A stretch of DNA of 64,000 bases, from assembly GCA_037127315.1 (NCBI GenBank), contig JBBBDQ010001452.1, positions 1,213,501 through 1,277,500 on the forward strand. Reading direction: 5' to 3'. The translations under genes were made by a program, and so were the position numbers. Under the pieces are notes generated by a model. That model saw nothing but the letters and a program-made list of their open reading frames with translations. It did no database searches and was not told where the DNA came from. Positions 1-42,230 of the stretch are shown piece after piece (within the stretch, counting starts at the first letter, position 1; the number at the start of each line of letters is the position of its first letter). The stretch is from Ascarosepion bandense. Lineage: Eukaryota; Mollusca; Cephalopoda; Sepiida; Sepiidae.

Positions 1-53
1 GATTAGTTTTAAAGCTTTCATTACACCCGGGCAACGCCGGGCTATACTACTAG
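1..53 (-). repeat. XR1 dispersed repeat, head fragment
   Basis: On the minus strand this is the conserved head of family XR1 (ATAGCCCGGCGTTG, then AAAGCTTTAAAACTAATC). It is cut by the window edge. Longer copies lie at 5488, 18028, 22576, 30784 and 52791. Confidence 0.7.
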
Positions 54-443
54 TTCTTTTGTAAATCTATGAATAAATATTTTGTTTCCATACTTATTTT
101 TATAACATGGTAAATAATAAGTATTTCATTATTGTTGGGTCACATATTTTTATAAACTTATAGACATAAAATTATTCTTGTTAAAAAAAAATCTAATAAT
201 ATAGTCTTTAATTTTTTTGTCGTCAATTCTCAGTATAAAGAAATGATCCACTAATCCTGTTTCATTAGTTAGTGTTTTTTAAAAAATCTACATATAACTT
301 TTTAAAACAATAAAGATTGCAATAAAGACTGTCGTAGGAGTGTATGATAATTGCAGTGTCATCGTTTTGACACACCACATTTTTGCTGGTACGTATGTTA
401 AACTTTGCCGAATATATAATATTTATATATGAGTGTAGACTCT
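54..443. other. AT-rich spacer, nothing recognised
   Basis: No gene, repeat family or simple-sequence tract is recognised here. Short open frames are frequent in AT-rich sequence and resemble no known protein. Confidence 0.5.
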
Positions 444-833
444 CAGACTGGCAACTGGGTCCCACCCATTCACAGTCAGGTTAGCCAAATGCAGACGACA
501 ATTCTACTCCTGCAGCTTCTTCTCTCGCACGTCCCGCCTGTGGAACTCGCTCCCGTATTCTTGCTTTCCTGACGGCTACAACCTCCAGAAATTTAAATGC
601 AATGTCAATGCTCCTCTATTAACCACTGGACGCTCTCTCCCCACCCCCGTATAACCTTCTCTTTCTCTCCATCTATGTATCTGTCATCACACCTGCTTTC
701 TCATCTTTCTATTGTTCCTTTCTAACTAGTTCGTACTCCTCACTCTTTTCTAATTAATCTTTTTACATTTATGTAGCCCCCTGCACATCAGTGGCGTTTC
801 CGCCTTGCTCGGGGTGAAATAATTAAAAAAAAA
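444..833 (+). mobile_element. LINE-A 3' end, copy 1
   Basis: The fragment starts in the C-terminal coding part (TGSHPFTVRLAKCRRQFYSC, then RLWNSLP) and ends with the family 3' signature, CCCCCTGCACATCAGTGG followed by TTGCTCGGGGTGA and an A-rich tail. It is strongly 5'-truncated and abuts copy 2 directly. Confidence 0.8.
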
Positions 834-1759
834 AATTGGGGCAAGAAGTGGCTTGTCAATTTCAATGCATCTAAGACCAAGCTGTTGTCTGTCAATCATC
901 ACAGGCAACCTCTCCTACCTCCCATAAGCATGGACCAAGCGATTCTCCCTGAGAGCAATACACTGCGCCTCCTCGGCCTTACCCTCTCTTCTGATCTCAA
1001 ATGGAACTACTACATCGAGTCCATAGCTAAATCCACTGCTAAGAAGGTTGGGTCACTGTGTCGGGCCAGGATGTTTTTTCCGCCTGAATCCATCCAGCAT
1101 ATATACAAATCAACCATTCGTCCGTGCATGGAATACTGCTGCCATATATGGTCAGGCGCCCCTGCCGTTCATCTCAGTGTTCTCGACGGGCTCCAAAGGA
1201 GAGTCTGTAATGTGATAGGTACTGACTTGGCGGCTCGACTACAGCCACTTCCCCACCGACGAAATGTGGCCTCCCTTTCTCTGTTCTATAAATACTTTCA
1301 TGGTTTCTGCTCGAACGAACTTAAGTCACTGGTGCCTCCTCAACAGGTTTTTACTCGTGCAACCAGATTGGCAACTGGGTCCCACCCATTCACAGTTAGG
1401 TTAGCCAAATGCAGACGATAATTCTACTCCTGCATCTTCTTCTCTCGCACTTCCCGCCTGTGGAACTCGCTCCCATATTCTTGCTTTCCTGACGGCTACA
1501 ACCTCCAGAAATTTAAATGCAATGTCAATACGCATCTATTAACCACTTGACTCTAGTTCTTTCCCCACCCCGTATATCCTTTCCTTTCTTTCCACCTTTG
1601 AAACTATCATCACACCTGCATTCTCATCCTTCTATTGCTCCTTTCTAACTGGTTCGTCTTCCTCTTCACTCTCTTCTAATTAATCTTTTTACACTTATGT
1701 AGCCCCCTGCACATCAGTGGCATTACCGCCTTGCTCAGGGTGATACGATTAAAAAAGAA
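834..1759 (+). mobile_element. LINE-A copy 2, RT C-terminal region to tail
   Basis: The reading frame covers the end of the reverse transcriptase and its thumb-like C-terminus: [68 protein letters not shown]. It is open at 885-1421. One CAA-to-TAA nonsense change follows, relative to copy 1, and the frame then continues to FKCNVNTHLL. The 3' tail is A-rich. Domain content fits CR1/Jockey-group non-LTR elements. Confidence 0.85.
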
Positions 1760-1777
1760 ATTTCCATTAGTAAACAA

Positions 1778-1832
1778 GTTATTACACGACCTAGGTTTCT
1801 ACCATGAGTGATGTCTTCAGGCGATTTGCAAT
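1778..1832 (-). repeat. Hammerhead-like motif (CTGAAGA...GAAAC), decayed
   Basis: On the minus strand CGC, CTGAAGA, a short stem with loop, GAAAC, and CTAGGTC followed by GTG can be laid on the hammerhead core with an approximately 3 bp stem III. Stem I is only about 3 bp. A sister copy lies at 38076-38115. It may be a relic ribozyme of a retroelement; confidence is low. Confidence 0.3.
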
Positions 1833-2303
1833 CACTGATTTTACCATTTACCGTTTTCTTTAAGAACGCTCACGTAACGGGGATTTTTTTTTTAACGCTC
1901 ACGTGGCAGGGAATTTTTGAACGGGCAATTTTTAAAATTACAAGGAATTATGGCGTTTTCATCCATGAACCTACAAAAGTGTTTTTTAGTATGGCTACAC
2001 TCTATTTCTCCTTTCCCCGTTTTTTATTCTTTTTCTTTATTTTTCTTTTTTTTTCTTTTTCATTTTATTTCTTTCCACTCTCCTTGGCTGACAGTTGTCA
2101 CGGCTCCTATCCGACGTCCGGTTTTTTTCTCTCTTTTTCCTCTTTTACCATTTTCTTTGTTCCTCCCCCTTTCTCCTTTAACTCTTTCCCTGCCTCCTCG
2201 CTTTTCTTTTTCACCTACTTACTTAGAAATTATAAGATCACTTGAAAAACTATATAAAAAACATACCCATTGCATCTTGTCTGTCATAATTAATGAAACT
2301 TGC

Positions 2304-2378
<75 letters not shown>

Positions 2379-2379
2379 A
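2304..2379 (+). repeat. (GATA)n microsatellite
   Basis: About 19 uninterrupted GATA units. No repeat element is recognised directly at its borders. Confidence 0.97.
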
Positions 2380-2811
2380 GTAAAAATTTTGTCACTTAAC
2401 TGATTGATGTATCACGACCGCAAATTTTTGTAGACGGACCCCTCGGAATTCAATCCGTCCATACTTCAGGAGTTTTCTTTTTCAGTCATTTTTTATTTAA
2501 TTCCTGTATATACCTAATATATACCCAATATATACGCAGGTTTTGTATAAAACATATAGAAAAATTTATTTCCCTAAAACTGTTATTGATATAAAATTTA
2601 TTTCCCTAAAACTGTTATTGATATAAACTTGGATTATTTACGGATTGGAATGCAACAGAATGATATCATAAGGAACAAATAAAGATCAAATTTAATCGTT
2701 TCTTGTTTGTTCCTTATTCTGTCATAAATAACAATTTATTTATTGTTTCCCATAAATACACAGGTAAAAAATGGCCTTTTTGGAAATTTCTTTTCCTCTC
2801 TTCTACACTCT

Positions 2812-3470
2812 CCTGCAAATTAATTGAAACACCTGCTTTTGTTTCCTTTCTTTCACCATACGGTCGGTTTTAAACCCACTGGAGTGACAAGGTGTAATCG
2901 ATTTCTACTTCGTCCTCGGATTAGGTCATTTGCAGTGGTGTGCAGTAACATATGGCAAATAAAATACTTTATAAAATATTTCAATTCCCGACACACACAG
3001 TTATATCTTCAGGGTGTATAATGAAATTTGTTTGGCCTTGAATAATATTGCGTCATCTGTGATTACATCAAATTTTTATCACGCTTACACACTATTGTTT
3101 CGACTGTCGATTAGTTGTCCTACGGCCATTGTCTGCGGTGAACGTTACTCCAAGAAAGCGTACGAAAATTGTAACGCTGCGCGAACACACTGGCAAGCCA
3201 TACAAAGAGATCGCGGATATTGTTGGTGTTAGCCTTTTAACTGTCAGTTGTGTCATCAAGGCGAAGACTCAAACTAGATCTATTAGTCCAAAACGTAAAG
3301 GAAGATGCGATCGTAAGAGAAAAACAGTGCCAAGAGATGGCGTATACGTGATTAGAGAAAGTGTGAAAGATCCTAGGAAGACATTATTAATTTTGTTTCA
3401 GTTAATTTTCACAAGGGTGTAACATCGAAGACCCGCCATTTATGTGTACGTATTTTGTTTTCCACTGCCT
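2812..3470 (+). pseudogene. Tc1-like transposase, N-terminal HTH remnant
   Basis: The frame at 3129-3422 encodes two-part helix-turn-helix DNA-binding sequence: TPRKRTKIVTLREHTGKPY, IADIVGVSLLTVS, then SPKRKGRCDRKRKTVPRD and DPRKT. This matches the N-terminus of Tc1/mariner transposases. The DDE catalytic region is absent and the frame ends early. A left end with TTAATTGAAACACCTG near 2820 could be the TIR; I found no matching right end. Confidence 0.7.
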
Positions 3471-3972
3471 TTAGTCCAACTCCAAACACATACCGCAAAT
3501 GAATCTTATCCTACTGTAAATATTTTTTGTTATTTTGATTTTAAGTCCACATCAGTTTCTGTCGGTTTGTGCCAGGGTCTGTGCAACGGTTCGTCCCCAA
3601 AAATCATTCCACTTTACTAAATGTCAATTTTCATAAGGTAGTACATTACATACAAGTGTCATTGTAACCTAATGATGTACATTAATGGATCATATGGAAA
3701 AAATAATTTAACTAAAATGCATTTAAATACAAGTCATAAATATGTCATAACAGCAACTTCAGATTGTTAAAAAAGTTAAATAATTTTAGCAGATTCTACA
3801 TTATAAATAAAAAATAGTGAATTTTATATCGTGGTTTTTATTTTAAAATAATTAACTACTTTTATTATTTATTTTAAACTTAATGGTAGGAATGATTTTA
3901 GACAAATAAAACTGATCATATTTATTTTCGTCTTTCTTTAATAAGATTTCTTGAATATTCAGTTCGAGAAAT

Positions 3973-3975
<3 letters not shown>

Positions 3976-4021
<46 letters not shown>

Positions 4022-4310
4022 TCGCATATATATGCACGCTTATATACATTCGCATATATATATACACACACATATACATTCGCATATATATAGATATATG
4101 CACAAATATACATTCGCATATAAATACACACATATATATACATTCGCATATAAATACACACACATATATACATTCGCATATATATATGTATATACACATA
4201 TATACATTCGCATATATATAGATATATACACACATATATACATTAGCATATATATATGTGTATACACATATATACATTCGCATATATATATATACACACA
4301 TATATACATT

Positions 4311-4365
<55 letters not shown>
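3976..4365. repeat. (TA)n-flanked minisatellite, ~30 bp units
   Basis: About ten units share ATACATTCGCATATA with variable (TA)n and CACA stretches between, flanked by pure (TA)n. Both strands are open in several frames, giving artificial Tyr-Ile repeat proteins that are not genes. Confidence 0.9.
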
Positions 4366-4367
<2 letters not shown>

Positions 4368-4749
4368 AATCTTATTAATGGCCGTATTTTTATTTTATTT
4401 TAAGACTTTTTTTTTTTCGAATATTCAGGAAAGTGAATATATAATGTTTAAAAAAAAACAATGGATTGTCTATTCAAATGGATATCTAATGAAGGAAACG
4501 TATAAAGTGATACAGATATGTCGGATTAATAAAAAAAAATCCCCATTGCTTCTTTAAATCATGCCCAAGCTAATTCAATACATTTTTATGTTCTTACGAA
4601 CAAATAAGAAGAGGATCGCTCCCAGTTTTGTTATTTTTTTTACTATCTTTTGAAGATAAATCGAGTTTCACAGTTTAAACAAACCTTTGAGTTGTACCTT
4701 AAGAAATGTTTTTAAGTATTCTATGAAATGTAGCTATACCTAACAATAC

Positions 4750-4800
4750 ATAGGTCGAGACATGATCGCCCAAGCGTGTATTACGTATGGTATTTAAATT
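4750..4800 (+). repeat. TB-SINE body fragment
   Basis: The segment GAGACATGATCGCCCAAGCG and GTATTACGTATGG matches the end of the TB-SINE body unit at 7430-7460. No head is present. Confidence 0.5.
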
Positions 4801-5159
4801 GATTAATCTGGATAAACGAATAAAGCGTTTCAAATACAATTTTTAAAACAATCCAAGGGGAATAACCGTTGTAGTAATTTTTGTTGAATATTTTCCCCTT
4901 AGCCCAGAACAAAATTTCCCCATAGGATAAAATAATTTATTTTATAGGAAGGCTTGTTTTTTGTTCAGGCTTGTCTGTTTGATTGTTTTGTCATTAAATG
5001 ACCCACAAAGAGTGAGCCATTTAATGCCAAAATTTAATTTTCTTAGAAGCATTGGTTATTTCTTTTGCGAAAATATATTCCAAGACATTTCCTTTTTAAC
5101 TTTGAAAATATTTTACTGGTAATTTTACTATAAAGATATATTTTTATACTTGCACGGTG

Positions 5160-5345
5160 TTTTCTCCCTAGTTTCGGGGTTAACTGTTTGCCCATAGCTG
5201 GGACTTTAACTGGTTCTATCGGGTCAGTGTGGACCTGGGAACAACAGCAATCAAGAGTTAGTTCCACACTCCTCAAAACCTTCTTATCAGAGGCCTTGCT
5301 GCCGGATGTAGTTTATCGTCGTACCCAGGACGTTTTACATGAAGG
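5160..5345 (+). repeat. Dispersed repeat T, copy 1
   Basis: It contains GTTAACTGTTTGCCCATAGC, GACCTGGGAACAACAGCAAT and GGCCTTGCTGCCGGATG. The same motifs occur in reverse order and strand at 17820-17995. Both copies lie just upstream of an XR1 copy. Class unknown. Confidence 0.6.
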
Positions 5346-5487
5346 GGCCGAGTTTCACAAGTATAAATAATAGTCATATATGCACACATAATTTGTACAT
5401 TAATTTCCTTATTAGATACATTTTTGAACAGACTTCACAACTATATGAGAAATTAGTTTCTTATTAAATATTATATTTTGCTATTAA

Positions 5488-6222
5488 CTAGCAGTATAGC
5501 CCGGCGTTGCTCGGGTGCAATGAAAGCTTTAAAACTAATCCATGGTCTTGGAGCTCAGATTCTTTGGACGTTGGCACGAAAGACTAAAAAAGCAATAGCT
5601 GTTCCCAGTTAAAGTGAAACCGTAGACTGAAAGAGAAATGAATGGATGTAAGTCAAATTTTGATTTCCTGGTATCGATATCAAATAATAAGTTTTTTTCG
5701 TCGTAAACTGAATTTTGAAGGCTAAATAAGTCCTCTGAGTAAATGGTATCATGGCTGAGACTAAGAACTACAATTATACCTACTTAGAGCCAAACCCGAA
5801 GCAAAAACTAAAATAAAAGGGCTGACAAAAATACAGACATACAGACAGATAAACACACACACAAACATCTTGCCTTTTATATATATATATATATATTATC
5901 GATTTTCTGCCCTATTGTAAGAACTGCAATCTTGAAACTTCTGAATATCGTTTATGTCTTTGTCTATGAGTGTATCGAATTTGATTAAAATCAGACCACT
6001 CCTTCTATAACCCGATTTCTCGATTATCGATTTTTGATATTTATTGGGAGTACCTCCACACAAAACCTAGCTAAGAACACTCGCAGACGCTTATAGTACA
6101 GCTGTGTAAATTTTCAAGAAAGTTAGTTCAGCCGTTTCGGAGTCTATAGGTAACGGATACACAGAGAGAGAGACACACACACACAGACAAAGTTCCATTT
6201 ATAAATAAATTTTGATTTAGAT
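5488..6222 (+). repeat. XR1 dispersed repeat, long two-module copy
   Basis: It starts TAGCAGTATAGCCCGGCGTT and ends ACAAAGTTCCATTTATAAAT with TTTAGAT. Internally there are two modules; each ends in a CA-rich stretch followed by CCATTTATA-like or CCTTTTATA sequence. No long frame is present. The class is unresolved; non-autonomous retroelement or Helitron-like are both possible. Confidence 0.75.
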
Positions 6223-6754
6223 GAGATTGCTATAACTGAGAAAGGTTTTCAATATCAGGCTACTTATTGATGTACAAAACATAGATTCCATATTCAAATA
6301 TGTTAGGTGAAATCTGTTTTTAATTTTGTCAGTGAAAATAACATAAATATTAATTTTGTGCCCATATTAATAAACTACTTTTAACTCGTGATGAATGTTG
6401 AGATTCTGATAAATTTTAAATTCCTAAGTTAATGATTGAATAAACTGATGGAAATTTTTACCACGATAAAATGAGTGTAGAAATCCACCTATTGCATTGT
6501 TAATTATTTGAGTTTAACAATTTTCATAAATATCACAATAACAATCATGAATATGAATGCTAATTGTTATTTTAAGAAGTAAGGAGGTACAAATGAAGAT
6601 ATTGGAAATTGTCATCTTTTTCTATTTCACTGAAACAGACGTTAAAGATTTATATCCTGCTTTCCTTCTTTCATTTTCTCACTGAAACCATTTCTGACAT
6701 CTTTTTTCTTTTCCACAAGATCAAAACAGAAGAGTCCGTTAATTATAAGGTATT

Positions 6755-6835
6755 AGCGGCAGTAGATATCGACTCGGAACGACAATTCGGGGAGCCGAGT
6801 TCGAATTCCAGTTGAAAATTTTAGATTTCAATCAA
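6755..6835 (+). repeat. TB-SINE tRNA-like head only
   Basis: GCAGTAGATATCGACTCGG followed by GAGTTCGAATTCCAG reproduces box A/box B spacing of the TB-SINE head. The body is absent, replaced by the right end of a TIR-R element. Confidence 0.55.
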
Positions 6836-6837
6836 TA

Positions 6838-7118
6838 TAATTTAATTTTGAAATACACAAGAGTAATTTGCTTACTGGAAATAAATGTGTCGATCGCTCA
6901 AAAATGATCGAAAAATTCAAAAATCTTTTTAAAAAATCTCAAAATTTTAGATTCCAATCAATATAGTTTAAGTTTGAAATACACCAGAGTATTTTGCTTA
7001 CTGGAAATAGTAAATTTAAACATTTTGCTTTCAACTAAAACTAAAACTAATGTTTTAAGAACAATTTTTTTTTTATTAAATTCTATTTAAAAGTTAGGTA
7101 TTGAAAATTAGAGGTACC
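6838..7118 (+). repeat. TIR-R element, right-end fragment
   Basis: It matches the last 250 bp of the TIR-R copy at 55590-57052, including TTGCTTACTGGAAATAGTAA and the right terminus GAGGTACC followed by TA. Confidence 0.55.
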
Positions 7119-7170
7119 TACTTTAAAGGCCAACTCTCAATAGCATTTATTGGTTACTAATAAGAAATGG

Positions 7171-7771
7171 GATGTGGATCAGTGGATATCGGCTCGGAAC
7201 GAGAAATCGAGGAGCCGAGTTCGAATTCCAGTTGAATTCCTTGCATTCACTTACGCAAGATTAATACCCTTGGAAAAAGGGTATTAATCCGTCTTTTCCC
7301 TCCAGTTATGGGTTAAATAATAGAACAGATTGGGTACTATAGCCTATGCTGGCAACCAGTCTACCGCAGAAAGTAATGGCAACCTACTGCGAGATAATCT
7401 TCTGCCCAGTCAGTTATGTCTCTTTCGAGACATGATCGCCCAAAGCGTGTATCACGTATGGCTCTTAACTGACTGACTGAATATAATAGTTAAAAAAATG
7501 ATTAAGGTTTCTACTGGGCATAAAGTGGGGGACCGGTTTTCTATCGTTATGAAGTAATAAACTGATCCTCCACTAATTATACTAATGTAATATAATCTAT
7601 CTCTTCTCTCTCTAGCTATGAGATAAATAATAGGACAGATTGTGTTCTTGGCTGGCAAGCAATCTACCGCAGAAAGTAATGGCAATCTACTGCGGGATAT
7701 TCTTCTGCCCAATGAGTCGTGTTTTGGAAGAGGCATGATCGCCCAAAGTGTGTATCACACTTAACTCACTG
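7171..7771 (+). mobile_element. TB-SINE with tRNA-like head and two tandem body units
   Basis: The tRNA-like head has box A TGGATCAGTGGA (7175) and box B GAGTTCGAATTCC (7217), 31 bp apart, as in RNA polymerase III promoters. Then come a body unit (7300-7490), a linker with GTGGGGGACC and GATCCTCCAC, and a second body unit (7605-7771). Further copies lie on the minus strand at 21382, 48345 and 50352. Confidence 0.7.
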
Positions 7772-7984
7772 ATTAGCGGCAGACGTTAAACACTTGTCTT
7801 TCTTTCGTTCCTTCTTTATTTCACTGAAACCAAGTAGAGTTTCCGATACGTATTTTTTCTTTCCGCGCGATGAAAATAGAATAGTTCATTATTTATGAGG
7901 TATTGGCAAGGCGTAACGGTCGTGTGAACTAACGGAGGGTGGGAGGGAAAAACACAATTATTATATGACTAGAAAGACCACTAA

Positions 7985-8250
7985 AAAATTAACGATTTTC
8001 CTATTTTAATTTTTTGATGAATCTTAATTCTTAGGTTAATGACTGCATAAGCTCATGGCGATAGTTCATGGCAATAAATTATCTGTAGAAATTTCCTTGT
8101 CACATTGTTAAATACTTGAGCTTAACAACTTTAACAAATTATTTCAATAACGATCATAATTATGAATGCTGGTCGTTATTTTAAGAAGTAAGGGGGTACA
8201 AATGAAAATATTTGAAATTCATAACCTTTTCCATTTCACTTAAGGAGCCG
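7985..8250 (+). repeat. Dispersed repeat S, also at 6380-6640
   Basis: ATTTTAAGAAGTAAGGGGGT, ACAAATGAAAATATTTGAAA and preceding sequence recur from 6380-6640 with about 80% similarity. A companion motif, TCACTGAAACCA to CGGTATTGGCAGGGCGTAAC, recurs at 6690, 7815 and 8695. Class unknown. Confidence 0.5.
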
Positions 8251-8275
8251 TTAAGCACTTCTGTCTCCCCTTCTT

Positions 8276-8470
8276 TTCCTTCTTTCCCTTCTTTCCCTTC
8301 TTTCTTTCTTTTTCTTTCTTTCTTTCTTTCTTTCTTTCTTTAGTATGTCTTTCATTCGTATGTCTTTTTTTTGTTTTTTTAAACAATCAACAGGGACTAG
8401 TTCATTATTTATGGTATATTGACAGGAGACGTTAAACCCTTCTTTCTTTCTTTCTTTCTTTCTTTCTTGC
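8276..8470 (+). repeat. (CTTT)n tracts
   Basis: Two pyrimidine tracts of CTTT units (8276-8342 and 8439-8468) are separated by unique sequence. Confidence 0.9.
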
Positions 8471-9354
8471 CAAATCCCCGAACATTTCTTTTAATAATAA
8501 TTTTTAAATAATTTCGCAGACGATGCTCTCGAGGGCTCCCCACATTAAGTTGACCTTGTGTCACATCCTAACATTGTGGGGAGTTAAGAAAATACAATAG
8601 CTTCTCGGGCTTTTCGCTGAGATCAAAGTGTAGCATCTGTCATTTTTTTTCAGCTTACTCGGATTCTTTCTTTTCACTTCTACTTTTCATTCATTTTCTC
8701 ACTGAAACCAATTAGTATCTTTTCCCTTATTTCCACGCCATCAAAACGGAATAGTTCGTTATTTATGCGGTATTGGCAGGGCGTAACGGTCGTGCGAACT
8801 AACGAAGAGAGTGACAAGCACGATTTTTACGATATTAAATTTCGCTCTCTTTTTCCTTTTTAACACGGATTATTATTTTGAAACTTTTTTTTTTTCATGG
8901 AAAATGCGAAACACATTTTTCATGGAAAACAAAATACATTTTTAATGGAAAACACTGTTCTACTGGGGTTAAAATGGCAAAATATATTATGAGACTGGCC
9001 GCTGAAAATTCAAAATACAATGACGACACGACCCTTGGTAAACTACCTGTGCTGGGCCCGTATTGATTCCAGGATTTCCTAGTGGGACCGGAAGAGCTTG
9101 CATCCATCATCAGCATTGTTGATATTGTTACAACATCCCTACCTCCTCCTAATTTAGTTTGTCTTCTTTAATTTATAAATTTTCTAAACTAAAAAATAGA
9201 TAATTACAAATCAGTTTGTTTTCCACGAGCCATAGCACACAGGTTTTGTGAAATCAATTTCCAATTTCTTCAGAAATCCCCTTGATTAGTTGTTATTTTT
9301 TGCTGATTTGATCGTTCTTTCAGTGTCCTAATATTTCTATTTATCTTATTCGTA

Positions 9355-9458
9355 TAATAACATAAAAAAATTCGATAGAAACAATTTTTATTAAGTTTGG
9401 GGCCTTTTTTCTTAATAGTTATACTGTTTTTTCAGCGAATTAGTGGAGGCACCTAAAT
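9355..9458 (-). repeat. TIR-R element, left-end fragment
   Basis: On the minus strand it starts TA, GGTGCCTCCACTAATTCGCT, then GAAAAAACAGTATAACTATT, the left terminus of TIR-R. It lies just past the SORD-A poly(A) region. Confidence 0.55.
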
Positions 9459-9569
9459 TGTTCACTCAGGCAGCAATCCCTCTTTTATGCAAGTTTCGTA
9501 AAAGATGACAGGCGTTAGGGTTAGATTTTTATGTAATTTTTCATGTGAATTTATACTTTCCTTGTTGGC

Positions 9570-9604
<35 letters not shown>

Positions 9605-9693
9605 GGAGAGAGAAATTTAACAAGTTAGTTAATAAAATTTGAAGAATAAAAAGCCAACGAAATGACACAAATACTGTCAGTAAAATTGATATT

Positions 9694-9699
9694 TTTATT
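9694..9699 (-). terminator. Candidate poly(A) signal of SORD-A
   Basis: An AATAAA hexamer lies on the minus strand about 200 nt past the SORD-A stop codon, beyond the (TA)n tract. It is the first such hexamer I see downstream. Position and motif fit a polyadenylation signal, but in AT-rich DNA it could occur by chance. Confidence 0.35.
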
Positions 9700-9773
9700 T
9701 AATATTAACTTTTTATCTGAAATGAAACGCGAAGAGAAAGATTTTAATTTCGGAATGCGTTCTTTTTCAACGG

Positions 9774-9776
<3 letters not shown>

Positions 9777-9834
<58 letters not shown>
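9777..9834. repeat. (TA)n in SORD-A 3' UTR
   Basis: A pure TA tract of about 29 units lies 67 nt past the SORD-A stop. If the AATAAA at 9699 is used, the tract is transcribed and could fold into a long hairpin. Confidence 0.9.
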
Positions 9835-9838
<4 letters not shown>

Positions 9839-9900
9839 AATTTATGTAAAATGAAAATTAGAGAAAAAGAGAAGGGATGGTGAAACGGAAGTTTTCAGTC

Positions 9901-40422
<30,522 letters not shown>

Positions 40423-40500
40423 GGTTCTCTGCAAAGATGACGAAAGCGAAGCAAGAACCAAATGCGAAAAATGTTGGACACGTGACTAAACGGCTGTTAA
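40423..40500 (-). promoter_or_regulatory. SORD-A 5' flank / 5' UTR homologous to SORD-B
   Basis: Read on the minus strand, this block from ACAGCCGTTTAGTC to the start codon matches the block before the SORD-B ATG. Farther upstream the similarity stops abruptly. The conserved block is probably 5' UTR or core promoter carried in the duplication. No TATA box or other named element is clear. Confidence 0.45.
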
Positions 40501-40706
40501 GCCTGAAGCTGTCGAATTCTCACATGACGCAATAGCATTTGATAACAAATTCGTTGTGGAACTCGACCTAATATTCAACTTGCTTTAAATTTTGTGGCTA
40601 AGATGAATAACAACGAACACAGATAAAAATAATGAATGAAGAAAATTCAGGATTTTGGTATCAACAAAACAAATAATATTTATATTCATAACATGCACAA
40701 AATCTT

Positions 40707-40978
40707 CTTCTTCTTCTTCTTCTTCTTCTTCTTCTTGTGCCGTGTCTTTTCGGGACGTAGTCAATCACGGCCTTCCACTTGGCGCCATCTCTTGTCGCTC
40801 TCAATATTTTTTCTCTTGGTATCTCTTCCAAGCCCCCCACCTCCGTCAACTATTTGCTGAGACCTAACAAGTACGTCTCATGCTGCTTTCCCCTGTGTCT
40901 CCTTTCCTTTACTCGACTTGTGAGTATTAAGTTCTCCTGGCCCTCCTTCCTCATTACGTGTCCCAGGAACGTCAATTT
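40707..40978 (-). mobile_element. RTE-like LINE 3' end with (AAG)n tail
   Basis: Minus-strand reading gives GKQHETYLLGLSK, RATRDGAKWKAVIDYV and KRHGT, then an (AAG)n tail of about 10 units that makes a spurious poly-Arg/poly-Ser frame. It matches the 3' end of the copies at 14100 and 48230. Confidence 0.8.
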
Positions 40979-40985
40979 TTTTTTA

Positions 40986-42230
40986 TAATCGTATCGCCCC
41001 AAGCAAAGCATTATACTGCCACTGTTGTGCAGGGGGTTACACAGGAGGAAAGTTATGAGAAAGAGTGCCAGAATACAGGGGGTGTCAGGAAGCGGGTAGG
41101 AGAGGGATGAGAATTCTGCAGAAATGAGATGAGGGCATGAGAGAGGGGATGCAATTTAGTGAGATAGGAGATGACTATTAACTTTACATTTAAATTCTTG
41201 AAGATTGTAGCTGTCGAGGAAGCAAATAAATGGAAGGGAATTCTACAGGCGGAAAGTGCGAGAAAAGAAGCTGATGGAGTAGAATTTGCGTTTACATCTT
41301 ATTGGTTTCACAGTAAAAGGGTGGGACTTAGTTGTTAATCTTGTGGTTCGAGTAAATTCATATATAGGGGCACCAGTGAGCTAAGTTAATCAGAGCAGAA
41401 GCCGTGAAAGTACTTGCAGAAGAGACACAGGGAAGCCACACTGCGCCGGTAAGAAAGTGGCTGTATCTGAGCTGCCAAGTCAGGATCGATCACATTGCAG
41501 ATTCTCCGTTGAATTTTGTCAAGGAGCCCTAGGTGGATAGCAGGAGCACCCGAACAGATATAGCAGCAGTATTCAATGCACGAGTGGATGGTAGATTTAT
41601 ATATGTGCAGGATTGTTTCACCCGGGAAAAAAATTCCTGGCCCTGCAAAGAGAACCGACCTTCTTAGCAGCAGATTCAGCTACGGATTCTATGTAGACAT
41701 TCCACTTGAGGTCTGTTGTGAGAGTTAACCCGAGGAGGCGCAGTGTTTTACTTTCAGGGAGACTAGCCTGATCCATGCTAATGGGGGGGGGGCAGGAGCG
41801 ACTATGTGATGGTTAATAGATAGCAGCTTCGTTTTAGAAGCATTAAAGTTCACGAGCCATTTCTTACCCCAGTCCACCACGGATTGGAGTTCCTTTTCAA
41901 GCTCGGTGGCGAGGTTTGCTTTGTCAGCCTTGGCAGATTTTTGATTGAGGCGAGAGTAAACCGTAGTGTCGTCAGCGTATATGCCTACTTGGCATCTTAT
42001 TACATCGGGGAGATCGTTAATGTAGATAAGGAAAAGTGTAGAATAGAGCCTTGAGTGACACCCGCATTCGTGTGATAGTATTGGGAGGCATGTCCGTTCA
42101 ATACTACCTTATTAGAAAGAAATGACTGGATTAAGTCGAACAATTATCCATCTATACCATAGCCCCGCAGCTTGCATAGAAGGCCAGCATGCCAGAATCT
42201 GTCGAACGCTTTGGAGTTCTTGATATTTAG
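40986..42230 (-). mobile_element. LINE-A copy including RT catalytic motif
   Basis: The longest LINE-A copy. On the minus strand: SKAFDRFWHAGLL, then VGIYADDTTVYSRLNQK with the YADD catalytic box, WGKKWLVNFNASKTKLL, SLPESKTLRLLGLTL, GSLCRARNFFPG, then C-terminal region and the TTGCTTGGGGCGATACGAT tail. Frames carry several stops. Its 5' side is fused to an RTE element at about 42230. Confidence 0.82.

Noticed and set aside
1808..2309. Two overlapping Phe/Ser-rich frames
   Set aside because: They translate a T/C-rich tract in two frames. Low complexity, no signal peptide pattern with a plausible continuation, and no splice context.
2824..3021. Short frame upstream of the Tc1-like HTH
   Set aside because: No similarity to transposase N-termini and wrong phase for the HTH frame.
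3852..4403. Overlapping 90-150 residue frames rich in Tyr, Ile and Cys on both strands
   Set aside because: They are translations of the (TA)n/CATTCG minisatellite; all frames are open because the repeat lacks stops, and none resembles a protein.
9462..9668. Minus-strand frame next to the SORD-A 3' end
   Set aside because: It contains the (TA)n/(GA)n translation and no recognisable domain, and lies in the presumed 3' UTR or beyond.
40655..40867. Poly-Ser / poly-Arg / poly-Phe frames
   Set aside because: They arise from the (AAG)n tail of an RTE element read in several frames.
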